Made by a program: the position numbers and the translations under genes | Source of the DNA: Stratiolaelaps scimitus | Lineage: Eukaryota; Arthropoda; Arachnida; Mesostigmata; Laelapidae | Direction of reading: 5' to 3' | Assembly (NCBI GenBank): GCA_019614645.1 | Contig: JABWDB010000047.1 | Location: 372,001 to 436,000, forward strand | Length of the DNA stretch: 64,000 nucleotides | The notes under the pieces: model-generated | What the model was told of the DNA's origin: nothing | What the model saw: only the letters and a program-made list of their open reading frames with translations | Database searches by the model: none | In this document: positions 19,301 to 31,038 of the stretch, piece by piece | How the letters are laid out: every line of letters begins with the position of its first letter | How positions within the stretch are numbered: the first letter of the stretch is position 1

Positions 19301-21133
19301 CATCAGCTTGGCGCTGCAAGATAGACACATCTATATGTAACTTTGTTGGTAGAACAACATTACCTGATGTGAAGCTACTTTAAAACGGCTTAAACTTTAA
19401 CTAATCTATTCGACACAGTGATTAGTGCAAAGAGGCATCATCGAAAATTCGAATTTTAGATTGGGAGGAGGCTTTCAGTCGGTGATCAGTGGCGGCGGAT
19501 ACGATATGGTCCGGGTTTTTTCGGTCCTGCTTTTGTACTAGCGGCTTTCAGAGATTCCAATGGAGTGTATTTTCTGCATGTTTTATTCTAACTGCTGCTC
19601 TACCCTTGAACGTCACTTGGATTAAAACGTCAAACCTCTCAGTCTCAGTACGCTGCTATTTGAGACGAATATCACTCTGATCCACGCCTCCTGTAAACTA
19701 CGTTGTTAATATGGCTTCTGGTAGGCCGAAACAAATAATACACGTTCATGCTCGTCCATTTTCAAATGGTCCTCTCTGAATTGTGGGATTCATGGCTGTT
19801 AAAATAGTAGGGTTCTCTGCTGGCTAACTGCTTAACTTACTAACATTTCATTCTTGTCTGGAGTACCGAACGAGGGTCGACCACTTTTCGGCGCATTAGA
19901 GACGGATCCAGTAACTTCGAACTTGTCGCGAATCTTATAGATCGACTGTCTTGAAGGCGGAGATGTCCCAAACTCCTCAGCCCATTTTGTTCGGACCTTT
20001 TCGGCGTTCTCGGTCAGCCGGTATTGCTCAATAATCCACTCACGCTGCTCGATACTGAGGTTGCCAGCCATCGTCAGGTGGATGGTTTTATCACTTTACG
20101 AAAGGAAAACACTTACCACAAGTTTCCACAGCTGTTAGAATCGCTGCGCAATTTGACTCAACCAAGCAATCCGCTTGTTCGAGACAGAACACCCTACCCC
20201 ATCAGTGGACGGTTAGCTATAGAACATTTCCATAATGCTACTTGCACCAAGTTCGATTCAAGGAAAACATTAGAAGTCGCCCACGGATAGCATTTTGTAA
20301 AAGGAAGCATATGATATGATGTACAAGACGGACTGTCGAGCATAGAAAAGTAAAAACTTATCCGCCCAGAAGCAAGGGGGAAGTTTTCCACTAGGGCAAC
20401 ACGTAACTTTCTAGTCAAGAAAATGCACAATACCAGCTAACAAAAGGCTTCTAGCAAAATGCTTCTTCTTCTTCTCTTGGAGCAGTATCTGTTCAAACGG
20501 TAAACGTACTCTTGTTTCTCAGCTGAAAGTCAAGTTTTCCCCAGCTGTAAACTGAGGTCATCTACAACCACTGCACATATTTAGACACCCTGTGACCACC
20601 CTGCATTTCGCATACGTATCACACTCCCTATTATTCGACTACTTGAATATAGCAGCCTTCTACTGCGGTATCTGTGGACTGGCCAACGACTACGATATAT
20701 CTCACTATCGAGACGACATACCGCCACTGTGTATGTGATGTGTCCAGGTAGAATGCACTATTAAAAAATAACAATCACTAAATGGCTCATTGTAATGTCA
20801 TTTTCATAACGTGCGTTAAAATCACGAAAAAAGAAACAAAAACTGTACGCGCACGTTAACCCCGACATTCTTTCAACCGTAACTTGATTTCCTGTTATCG
20901 CCAACAGGCAGAGTTCCATGCTCACCTAATCTCGGCGACTGGGTCGTCAACATTGATGTCATCATAATCTCTCTTCGTGGTACGATTTTCGTTAGAGACC
21001 TTCAACGAAGATAACGGCGAAGCTGCCAGTAAACTCTGTTGGGATTCACCATTTTCGGAGCTGGCGGCGTTTACTGCTGTTTCACGAGTTTCATTTTCGT
21101 CTGTAGAATCAGCTTCGTATTTTGTGCGCGTGT
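13349..21133 (-). CDS. Gag-capsid / AT-hook / C2H2 zinc-finger fusion gene (5' end not found)
   Basis: Exons in transcript order: 20926-21133, 19208-19313, 18476-18675, 17940-18036, 17636-17785, about 17074-17153, 16791-16946, 16339-16550, 16100-16204, 15495-15714, 14675-14880, 13940-14366, 13349-13528. Encoded regions in order: Ser/Thr/Glu-rich leader; Ty3/gypsy-type Gag capsid; acidic segment (ANDEPDDDELAEKEA); AT-hooks (RRKRGRPRKNP, KKRGRPLSAP); five C2H2 fingers; Gln/Ser/Pro tail ending VPASTIMPW. Phases agree at every junction except the one between 17636 and 17153, where a short exon seems to be missing or a different donor is used, so two adjacent genes remain possible. The tail joins are also inferred: exon 14675-14880 could instead stop at 14671, and 13940-14366 could read on to a stop at 13886. 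Nuclear DNA binding is likely from the hooks and fingers; targets are unknown. No ATG exon was found upstream of 21133. Confidence 0.75.
14671..16204 (-). other. Five-finger C2H2 array with preceding AT-hook
   Basis: Three exons (16100-16204, 15495-15714, 14675-14880) encode an AT-hook-like KKRGRPLSAP and then five C2H2 fingers: FKCQYCDYMTN..H..TH split by an intron, HPCSYC..H..LH, YICEHC..H..TH, HLCEFC..H..IH and HVCTVCQKGF..H..IH. TGEKPH and TGELPY linkers separate the first fingers, typical of DNA-binding Kruppel-type arrays. The intron between finger 1 Cys pair and its His pair has phase 2 on both sides. A TGA at 14671-14673 would end the protein if the donor at 14674 is skipped. Confidence 0.9.
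17636..19313 (-). other. Intron-split Ty3/gypsy Gag capsid region of the fusion gene
   Basis: Four exons (19208-19313, 18476-18675, 17940-18036, 17636-17785) read continuously through three introns with matching phases. Capsid N-lobe signature: FDPAKLDWPSYEIILDCF then ANDIVDNKQK, like the F..dW..Y...f..yF.aN.I.d..k pattern of Ty3/gypsy Gag. C-lobe: RRVQQVNETIADYIRDLKQL, GRACGF, LRDQLIAGVRSEEIRRRLL, LTMKKAFDIA, matching the retrotransposon Gag consensus of Q..gEsv.eYi..L..la..C.f and lrd.lv.Gi....ir.rLL...lt...a...a. No protease, reverse transcriptase or LTR was seen next to it, and no convincing zinc knuckle. Introns and open frame together indicate a host gene derived from a retrotransposon, not a live element. 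Membership in one transcript with the zinc fingers is an inference. Confidence 0.82.
19845..20071 (-). mobile_element. Mariner-type HTH (DUF4817-like) transposase fragment, possible alternative first exon
   Basis: An open frame from ATG at 20071 starts MAGNLSIEQREWIIEQYRL and continues with PPSRQSIYKIRDKFEVTGSV and KSGRP. This is the N-terminal helix-turn-helix module found on mariner-like transposases (DUF4817/HTH type). The catalytic DD(E/D) domain is not present nearby. The frame runs into GTTAGT then GTAAGT splice-donor sequences at 19844 and just below. Using GTTAGT, the 75 codons plus 2 bases join in frame to the capsid exon that starts at 19313. It therefore lies in the intron between the first two identified exons of the fusion gene and could be an exonised transposon remnant. 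An in-frame stop lies just upstream of the ATG. No terminal inverted repeats were identified. Confidence 0.65.
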
Positions 21134-23121
21134 CTAGAATGAATAAATGTGGGGTTTTTAGAAGTTGGACAGGTTGGCCACTCCGTCGATGCTCCTATAT
21201 ATTTTTACCACACTTAACTATGTAATAAGTATTTATAGATTCATAGAGAAGTGTATGTGAAGAACGATGAAATGTACCCATCTCGCACAGAATATCCCTT
21301 TTGAGATGTCCGTTTTATCCACAACCACTGCTGTAATCGATTTGTTTCTTCCCACTGAGCAAAACGTCTATGCATCGCGTTCAATGTTACATTTCGTCAC
21401 TGAGTTCGAGTCACTGTTTATGTGAGTTCTGTCGCGACCAGTGATTCCAGTTGCTACAGCGTACTCGATATGGATTCTGTTATCGCAAACGCTTCGTACT
21501 GCACCTGTTACAAGGCCGCGTGGAGGAATATGGACCATAAATTTTTTCACCCTGTATGTAAATATACATATATATATATTATATATATATATATATATTG
21601 TATTTTTGCATTGCTATTATTATTGTTATTTATGTCTGCTTATCACATATGAACTTTTGAGTGTTATTTACCGTCTTCCATTTTCTTTCCACTGTGGTTC
21701 GTCGCCAGTTAGGTGGTCACAATGACAACACCGGCTAGTACACACCGCTAGCTTTTATTTGTAACATTGCAAAGTTTCCCATCACAAACGCTCAGTACTC
21801 TGTCACGCAGAGATGCCACTGATAAATTAGGCGATACACAGCTGCTGACTTCAATTGAATTCCGGCAATCAGAACCGAACTGTCGCTTCATCACCAACGG
21901 GAGAAAGTTTTAGGGACACCAGACGTGAATGTGCCTCTGTCTGGGATTGGGATACTGTAGTCAGACTCGTCTATCAATTCTCCGTGCGGCAGCTGAGCAG
22001 ATTTGTTGCGACTAAAAATGAACCTTTTTCTGTTTTTGGCATGACATACCTTATTGAGTGTGAACTGCGTGAATTGAGCTCAATTGATGAGAGGGTGAGA
22101 GATTTATCTATGGCAAAATGTTAACTAGACCAATCACGCAGGCAGAATTTGATTACAATGTCTTGGGATCAAGCAATTTAGCGATTAAGCAATGGTCGAT
22201 GTTATATAATGCTCGTCGGTGTCTTACTACGCTTGTACGTTTGGCCTCCTTCACGTTCAGTTGACGTGCACGAATTAGCCAATCAAATTAGCTATTCCAA
22301 ACTAGCCATAATACTTGGTCGTGATCGATCTTCTATTTCGTTTGTAATCTGCTTTCAGCTTGACTCTAGCTTATTGTACACGAACTTCGGTACCTAAATA
22401 CTTTCAGTTTTTACTGTCAGCTAGACGTATCTATCCTCATTCTGTCCACGCTTCATTACCTTTGAATCTCACAATATCGCGCTTCCTCTACGAAGGGAGA
22501 ATTTGCTGGTAAAAATTATTAATAAAAGCGAAATGTCATGTGAATAATAAGTAACAGCGAAAAAACAAAACATTATGTTGATGTGGGAATAACAATAAAT
22601 AAAACAGATCTATTAGCAAACAAAAAAAACTGTCACATGAGGAAAACTGAACCCCAATGTCCCGTATCGAAATCTGCCGCCCGAATGTTGACAACCCATG
22701 AGCCCCGTCAATTAGCGGCCCCTCCGTCAGGAGCGCAGTGGTGAGCCAACCAAGATGGCGACTGCTATCGCTGTCTGCTCATGTATCCGTCCGTTAGCAA
22801 TCCAGCTCATATGGGTGTCCCGTTTGATATATGCCTGTATGTATACATTGCTGCTATATGCACTGGATGTTAAGAGGAAGACCGTATCGAACCACCTATT
22901 TCTATTCAAGGAGGTTAAATGACTTAAGGTTTTATAACGATATAGAACGCTTTGTAGGTGAACAACGGACCGAATCTCGCGGTGGTCGCGTATGAATGTG
23001 GCTGAGTGAGACTTTGATTGCTGAGAATCTGTCGAAGAGTGGAGGTGCAACGAACGATAACTACGACGAGAACAGCCACAACTAAAGAGGAACAAAGGGA
23101 GACGACAACAACAACAACACC
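21134..23121. other. Divergent intergenic region between the zinc-finger gene and Exo84
   Basis: Should contain the missing 5' exon(s) of the minus-strand fusion gene and the Exo84 promoter and leader. A (TA)n tract lies at about 21569-21600 and an ATT-rich stretch follows. The last 60 bases before the Exo84 ATG are ACAACAACAAC-rich, a common 5' UTR texture here. No reliable coding exon was recognised. Confidence 0.5.
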
Positions 23122-26100
23122 ATGGAGGAGTTGGAGAGTACGAGTGCCCAAAAGTTCTCCCAATTGAGCTTCGACCCTGAGAAATGTAAGCGAAATACTA
23201 ACGATGGCCGAGAGAAGTCGCAAATGGTCCCAAATGAACAGTGTTACTCAGGTACCCACATTTGCGAATGGGAGCATAATTACAACCGATGGCATATTCA
23301 AAGTCGATTCGATCGAAAATAAAAAAATGCGTAAAGTTTCGTATGCAATTGTACAACCAGTTGACCTAGAGGCAACCTGTTTATTTGTATCGTTAGCTGT
23401 TTCGGGTTCACAGTGGAAAGTTGACCTTTATCAGTATCTCATCGATGTTTCCTCATTGTCGAACAATGACAGCTGTAAACAACACTAGCCGTGAAAATTA
23501 CTGTACATAGCAGAAATAGAGAGAAATACTCAATGATCACCAATGAATCAAACAATCCGATATTATGGCAATGGTTTCTCATTTTATGCCAATGTTGGAA
23601 TTTTGGAAAACAATTCCATTAGACAATTTAGTTTCTCGTTCAACTTTTAACGAGAATACTTTTTGTTTATATTTACGAGTGAATAAAAAATTCAAAGTAT
23701 AGACAAGGGTTTGAGTTTATTGAATTTAATAATGAAATGGACGCCTTATGATCAGATTCTGCTCAAGAGGGTGCAATATATTGTTGGTTCTTGATGATTA
23801 GTAGAACAAAATATCCTAGGTAATTAGTAGAGCGAATAATTTATTTTGTTTTAGTCGAAAAAAAGTTTTTAGTTTATGGGCCTCGTCTCTACTTTTAATG
23901 TTAAACAATCTTAATCTGATAAATTTACGATATAGGTTTGACTTCTACTAAGGGGTTCGTCACAAAACGGTGTATGTGTGTGATATGGGGATTAGGGGCT
24001 TCGTACCCTAGAGAGATAGCCAGAGATCAATAATGTTTTCAAAATTTTTAGATGTGGCGGGCATTGTGCAGCGTGCTGGCACAGTGGAGAAGATCCTGCA
24101 GGAAAAGCAGACCGTCCTGGGCCTTCAGGAGCAGACCAATCATCAGCTAAAGAAAAATGTCTATGACAATTACAAACAGTTCATCGATACCGCCAAAGAA
24201 ATCTCATGTGAGTACCGGCTCAGATATGTATCCTTCAACTCGAGCAATCGGGGAAGATGCGAATTGCAATTGAATATCGGAGCTGGTTACATGAACTTTA
24301 GGCTGCGGCGCTTACGCTGAGGTGATTTCTCTCAGTGTTTACTGTCTATTGTTGCGGATCTGGAGGCCGTGAGTGTACGTAGTCCACGTCGTTCATTGAT
24401 TGACAATGCTGTTCACTAGTTAACTTTCAACTGCGATACCCCCTGCCGATACCTAACATTATTGATTGATATGACAAATTTTAGATGTGGCGAGTGAGAT
24501 GCACCAACTTCGAGACATGTTACATCGGCAGGAGCAGTTACTTCATGGAATGACGGGACTATCGATCGTGCAGCATAAAAGTGGCAAGGCTGGGATTCAA
24601 GGTGATCTGTTAGCAGGCGATGGGACTGACCACGTAGACCACCGAGGAGACCAAACTAGCACGCAGACAGATGAGGACAGTAATCGCTCGGTCGGGGTCG
24701 GAGGAAGTGGGCTTGGAAACCGCAAAGAAAATCTCTCATTTCTCTTGGAGAAAGTGGAAGGGGTAGCTCGACTATTGGACGGTAGTGACAAGACCCTGAT
24801 CAAAGCGGGCGAGGCCACCCTCCAAGAACGAGACGATGTCGTCAAGGTTCGTCGACTCGACCTTTATATTGACACTAAAAGCAAATATAGGCCATTTTTA
24901 TGTACCGTCTGTTTATATATCACTTATAGTCGTAACTGGACGTGTTAATATCTCCTCGCATAGATAGTTTGCGAACTCTTTTTTTTGGGAAAATTCAAGG
25001 TGAGCTACAACTCGGTCACATGTGGCCAGTCATATCAAGCTGTCGAATTTCGGTGCTATCCATGTCGAAAGAAAGCAATTTCGGTTGAATTTCACGTAAC
25101 ATCTATTATTCTCGTATACAACATTTTTTCATTCGAAGTTTCATATGGATTAGGTAGAGAAATTAGAATTCAAAATGTTTCAACGAATTTCCCCTGTCCG
25201 GAAGGCTTACAGATAATCACATAGCCTTTCAGTAACCCTTATTTTACGTGTAGTGTATCTTAAAGGTTAAATTGATTTCTCTTCTAAATTTTCAGGTGTA
25301 TCTGTGTCTTCTAACAGACTCCCTTCTGGTGGCGGATTTGCTGCCAGTAAAGCGGAGAACGATCCAATACCGACTGCGATGGGTGTTCGAACTTGATTCA
25401 CTGGCGGCCGTCGACGCCAATGCGCCATCACTTCTAAAATTGCTTGTGTTCCCCCAAAGCATACTCCTACAGATGGAATCACTTCAGGTAGCATTTGCAC
25501 CTAGTTTAAGATTGGCATACATTGGGAAGAACTCCCCCTGACGCTTTTTCAGCCTTCTTCGTGTCGAAGAGGCAATTTCGCAGCGTTTGTCCGATTGGCG
25601 TATCCGATGGAATCGTGTGTCACGTTACAATATAGCATGCTCAATTGTTTCTGGCCCCATTCCACATTTGACTTTGCATCTGTTTTCCAATGGGCGCGTA
25701 GTATTGGTCTAGTTTCTTAAGTTCGGAAGAAGTCTCAACGGTTTTTTTCCGTCATTGTTAGTTACACAGTTGGTGGGAGATCGTACACGTTTCGCCAAAG
25801 AATCAAATTTTGCTTTGGACTTCTCGTGTTGGTACGTGCTCACTTGCAATTAGTTGGCTTTTGAATCGGTTGTCGGTAATCGGTACACTCCACAAATTTC
25901 CAGTATACCGAATATAAATAAATCATCTTCAATCAATGACTGAAACGAGCTTTTTTTTCTTCCTTAATTTGTATCACGTTACGCAGGAAAAGGCTTCGTG
26001 GATTGAAGCAATCCGTGCGGCGAAACAGCAAAAGTTATCGCGGCAAGCCGTGGCAAGTTCACGACTTGCTCAGGATTTTCCAGGTCTGGCTTTGGCATTA

Positions 26101-29100
26101 GGTCAGGGCGAACCTGACGAAGAGAACGAGGGTATCCCAATGCCCGATTGGCTTGTTGATCTCCCTGATGACCTCGATGTTTGCATAGCCGAAAGAAATT
26201 TCGAGCACGCGGTGAAACTACTGCAGAAAGGTGGGTTGGCTCTACAACAGCGTACGGAACAATAGCAAAATTAAACTTGTATTAATTTTGTTAGCATATT
26301 TTACGCAGTCGGTGACAATTATCGTTTCAACTAGCAATTACTACTAGCACGATGATTTTTGGGCTTTTTGCAGCTCAAGAGTATTGGCCCTCGCAGGAAG
26401 GTGACACTGCCAGCTCCGCTCGTGACGTCAAGCTGAGGATCGATAAACGCCAGGAACAGCTCGTCAAAGTATGGATGACCCTTCAGAACATAAACATATG
26501 CGCTCCTAGAGAAAGAAAGCAACTGCGTGTATATGTATATGACTCGCGTACGCTGCAGAACGATATTGGCTTGGTACAATACAGTCAAAATGTCTTTCCT
26601 TCTCTCTCTCTATATATTTTAGTGGGCACGAAGGTGTGCAGATCCTGCTTAGCTTACAGGACATTTACGGGAGAATACTATCAGCACAAAGGAAGACTGG
26701 CTTCGATTTACTACCGTTAATCCTGGATCTATCAATTGTTCTAGGACAAATTGTATGAAATCCTACCCGCCAGTCGAAATGTCAGCGTTTTTTTTCACGA
26801 TATCCATGTTCCGTGTGAAGTGTCTAGCCGGGTCCGCGCAGTTGTCCGTATTTGAATCCCTCGACGAATGTCTCTGTGCGTTACTAGTTCGCATCCTTTT
26901 TGCACCATCCTTTTCTCATCTTGACAAACGTGTATAGGTTCTTTGCGGTGAGCTAAACGCCAGCGGTGCAGGTTCGTTGAATGGTGGACCCCGAGCGGCA
27001 AAGCGTGCGGTTTCACTTCTCATTCAGTTGGGCAGAGCTCCAGCTGCCGCGCGACTCTTCCTCGACCATCGGGCCGCCCTTATGAGGAGCAACACCAAGA
27101 GCCAGAACCTTCACGCCGAGGGCGCGGTCACGGTCTACGTGAAGCGAGTCTGTGGAGTGTTCTTCAGGTTAGCTGTGATTTGTGCTCGGTGTATTGGGTT
27201 GTGCCTGCTATATTCCACTGTGACGAATTTCAGAATAAAGCATAATCTTAATGTAACAATCATAATGTCTGTTGTATTTTACAGTCATATGGCAGAGACA
27301 GGTCGTCAGTTCCAGAAGGCGTTTATTCCTCATTCAACAGCCATCGCATCGGGTAAGCTTATAAAACTGTTTACTTGCACAATTGCTGAAATATACTATA
27401 TAACTCTGATAGGTGTTTAAGGTGCAATCAATATTGTTAATTTTCGGCTACCGCTTCGTGCCGCACTTAGGTTTTAGTTAAGGCCCGAAGAAGACTTCAC
27501 GGGGTCGAAATATTTGTAAACTAACTGAAGGTTCGTTTTCACAGAAATGGATGTCGCAGCATTTGTTCTCACTCTCATATTGAAATGTATAGCCACAATT
27601 AATAGAATAGATAATTATTTGGCAATTCTCTCTATCTCTTTCTCCCTCCTTCTCTTGCATATTAATAAATTGATTTCGGCTGGTATGGAGCGCAGCCCTG
27701 ATAAGCTGGTGCCGTTCGCAGCTGCTCTGGTTCGTCCAGATGCTCTCCCGCCAGCTTTTTACGCCTCAGACGCAGCTATTGACTGTCGCCGAAGCGGTCG
27801 CCACGTGCAGGACAGCCTGCCATACCCTGCACGAAATTGGTAAGCAGGTGCTTTTCAACTGGAGAAAAAATAATACCGTCCTTTTTTTGTGATGAACATG
27901 TTTCGATAGAAGGTACATTTTCTTAAAAGGGCTCTGGACCGCAAAGGGAATGTTCGCCTCATCCAACAAAGCCACCGCAAATCACATATTTTTGATTGTG
28001 TTAAATCATGTTCTTCCATACGGATGCTTTTGTTTTAATTGCTTAATTCATAGTCCACATGAAAAGTATATCTTAGTCATTAATGGCGCGTGCTGCGTTG
28101 CTCCCCGTAGGTCTGGATCTCGAGTTTGTCCTGATGCGAGCTCTCCGCCAGGACGTGCAGAGATGTATCACCGAGGGCCGTGACAAGATCCTTGAAGCGA
28201 TCAAACACCGCGCAAGCGAAGACGCTTGGAAGCCGCAAAAGGTCTATGCCAAATCATCGCTTCATGCACCCTTAGCAAATGCACCATCATTGTTGATTAA
28301 GTTAACAATAACAATCGGCAGATTTTCACAAGCATTGAAACAGCACCAAGCTATAATCGTTCGAAGGAAATTACATGCGAGGGAAAAGCAACATAGTTCA
28401 CTTTAGGCCTTTATGAATTATACCATACAGACGTCTTTATCCAAATGGACGATAGCAACAGAGACATCATCATCACGAAGGCAGCATCACAAACAGATTC
28501 CGAGACAGGTCGGCAAATGTTCGGAATTCAAATACTGATTTACGGGGCGTGTTTTCCAACTGTCTATACTTGCTATCGTCTGACTGCAGATCGATGATAC
28601 GTGGCAGGTGTCCCTAGAGCGAATAGGCCTTCGGGTGTCGCCAGAGCAGCTCTACGATGAAGCTTCAATGACGTACTTGACAAACAACTCAATAGCGTTC
28701 GCTAAGGCCCTATTGCTCTTCACTGGAGACACGATAGCGTTGCTGGATGGCCCCTCACATGCCCTCATCGCCTCAGCTCTTCGAGATGTGGTGGCTGCCC
28801 ACCGGAAACACGTGGCCAATGCCCTTGCCACAACGAAACTCAAGTCAGATGTGAGTTGAATGAGTGTTGACAAGACTTCATCTAGAGACGTCATCTCGAT
28901 TGGTGCGCGGGTGTTGGCCCTTTTCGGTTTACCATTTCGCATATAAGTGTTGTATGGTATCTAAGTATTCTTCTTGCGTGTTTTACAGATCAAGTTTATC
29001 CAACGTAACGAAGTGTTCCTAGTGACCGATCTAGCGAGATCCGTGGAACGGAGATGCCAGCAGTCGCCGCAAGGCCGTCTTCTATGGCCCGACATACGAT

Positions 29101-29132
29101 CAGCGTTCGACGACGAATCGCACAAGTTTTGA
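23122..29132 (+). CDS. Exo84: Exocyst complex component 8 (Exo84), complete
   Basis: Exo84 is one of eight subunits of the exocyst, which tethers secretory vesicles to the plasma membrane. Twelve exons join in frame: 23122-23185, 24052-24207, 24485-24846, 25296-25487, 25987-26230, 26374-26468, 26938-27167, 27285-27352, 27696-27839, 28111-28241, 28590-28850 and 28989-29132, giving 696 residues, close to vertebrate EXOC8. Diagnostic segments are LKKNVYDNYKQFIDTAKEIS (N-terminal Vps51/Exo84 helical region), a PH domain at about residues 185-285 (VYLCLLTDSLLVADLLP to EKASWIEAIRAAK), and the cullin-repeat region with LPDDLDVCIAERNFEHAVKL, GPRAAKRAVSLLIQLG and HEIGLDLEFVLMRAL. The start has GAAATG-type introns early and a short first exon (MEELESTSAQKFSQLSF). 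All splice sites are GT-AG. The PH domain is cut by a phase-0 intron. Confidence 0.96.
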
Positions 29133-29945
29133 AAGAGTCCCGTCCTCTATCTAAAATTCAACGATAAGACGCCGTTATGATTCTGACGTTTATCGGTACT
29201 TCGCCACCACTTTTTACATCGACGAGACACCCACTACTCTGAACGGCTTGTCGAACGCTTGCGGGATCCAGCCGAATGAAAGTAAACATTGCTACGATGG
29301 TTGAACTGATGACGTGCAGAGAGAAGTCGCGCGCACACCGAGTTCACTAGTCGATATTAACATCACGTTAGGGAATATATATACCATCCCCTCGTTGTAT
29401 GTCATTCTTTGCCCTTTGTTCTACCACAGTTGTCGAAATCGACAGCTATTTCAAGTACCTGTAAGTGCGGCGGTACTTTACAGATCGTTTGCAATGAAAA
29501 ATAGTATTACTGCCTGTTAGATAGCTGCATGGGGATGACGAGTTGAAATCGATAAGTTAACTATGCCGTGCAATATGCTTGACCTCGTGACTATAGTATG
29601 ACCGGCTAGCAGCCACTGAAACTTGTTTGCCTGGGCCAGTTTGCCCATATAACCTTTATATTCTATGGACATCTATGATTCTCGGATGTAGTACGCCCAT
29701 ATGGCCCATGTGCTGCCAGACCATAAACTCATCGGAAATCGAATCGAGAAACTAGTACCAGTGAAGCAGTTCAAGTCAGGGCACGTTAACGTTAGTAATT
29801 TACGCGCGTAAATTAGGCAAATATAGATATGAAGAAAAATGTATTGACGAATATATTTAGAAACATTCGCCGGCGGCACATTCAGGGAACGCGTCAAGTG
29901 CAAAAGTGATTGAGTCACAAAGAAGTGAAAAATATTACTATATAT

Positions 29946-29989
<44 letters not shown>

Positions 29990-30380
29990 AATAAATATTT
30001 ATTGTCATAAAATTGGGAGCTGTCTTTTATGATTAAAAATTGTATTTTTAAAAGTGATTATTGTCCACTTTCGAAATTCAATATTACTACTATTAAATAT
30101 TACTACCATAATATATAATACTTCGGAATAGATATTCGAATGTTGACGACTGAGATCGCTTATGCCGCCCACTGTCCTATCCTGAAATCTGAAGCGCAGT
30201 AAGTTTTTATTATATATATATATATATTTATATATATACTAAACGCACTTTATTCGAGATGCATATAGTATTTAGTCGCCCTATACTTACGGCGAACGTT
30301 CGCCCTGATGTAAATGGTCCAGCGCCATTTCGATGAGCCACGAAAATTTGGTCTACCGTTGCCGCCTACGCCTGAGTATC

Positions 30381-30408
30381 GTATCTGCCGTCTGTGGACG
30401 GCCGATAC
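30381..30408. repeat. Hairpin 1: GC-rich inverted repeat
   Basis: GTATC-T-GCCGTC, loop TGTG, then GACGGC-C-GATAC: 11 base pairs with one mismatch. It opens a series of short perfect hairpins. Confidence 0.75.
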
Positions 30409-30474
30409 CTACTTCCCCCGTACTGCAACCGCCTACGCCGGGACTGAATCCTGAGTGGAATATACAGGCAGACT

Positions 30475-30530
30475 CCCACAATACCTTATTACCGCACGGC
30501 AAGGCCGGTGCGGTAATAAGGTATTGTGGG
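30475..30530. repeat. Hairpin 2: perfect 23-bp inverted repeat
   Basis: Left arm 30475-30497 and right arm 30508-30530 are exact reverse complements (23 bp). They begin CCCACAATACC and end GGTATTGTGGG, around a 10-base centre GGCAAGGCCG. The perfection implies recent origin or maintained structure. Confidence 0.92.
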
Positions 30531-30531
30531 A

Positions 30532-30555
30532 ATACCTACGTTACCACGTAGGTAT
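30532..30555. repeat. Hairpin 3: perfect 9-bp inverted repeat
   Basis: ATACCTACG (30532-30540), loop TTACCA, CGTAGGTAT (30547-30555). It begins two bases after hairpin 2. Confidence 0.85.
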
Positions 30556-30952
30556 GGCTCGTCACCGCCTAAATACGCCCAGAATGAGACGAAAATGCCT
30601 CCGATTCTCATACAGTAAGCGAACGAAGTATCGTATATAATATACGAATATTATAATATATATATATATATATGTGTGTTTTGATGTATTTACCGATGTT
30701 TGTGACAACAGTTTTGATGATGTATCGTGCGTGGGCGTTTGACGAAGAAACACCATGGTGAAAGGGGCACATCAGGGGAAAATCAGGTTCATGTATAAAA
30801 ATATAAAATACGTCAGTGTAGACTGTAAATATGAACCGGCGAATAGATTATTATTGTTAGGACCAATCCGAGCAAGTCGGAAATTAAGGGTCGTTCTACC
30901 TCGAGACAATGGAATGATTTCGATAGCTAAATCAATAGACATACGATAGCCG

Positions 30953-31011
30953 TGCTCCCTTTTATTTGCATTATCCGTCCTGGTATCGGATAAAACAAAT
31001 AAAAGGGAGCA
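30953..31011. repeat. Hairpin 4: nested 16-bp plus 7-bp inverted repeat
   Basis: Outer arms 30953-30968 (TGCTCCCTTTTATTTG) and 30996-31011 are exact reverse complements. Inside them TTATCCG (30971-30977) pairs with CGGATAA (30987-30993) around loop TCCTGGTAT. A 59-base stem-loop of this shape is pre-miRNA-like or cruciform-forming. Confidence 0.9.
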
Positions 31012-31016
31012 AGTTG

Positions 31017-31038
31017 TTCATACTTGTCCAAGTATGAA
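31017..31038. repeat. Hairpin 5: perfect 10-bp inverted repeat
   Basis: TTCATACTTG (31017-31026), two-base centre TC, CAAGTATGAA (31029-31038). It begins six bases after hairpin 4. Confidence 0.85.
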
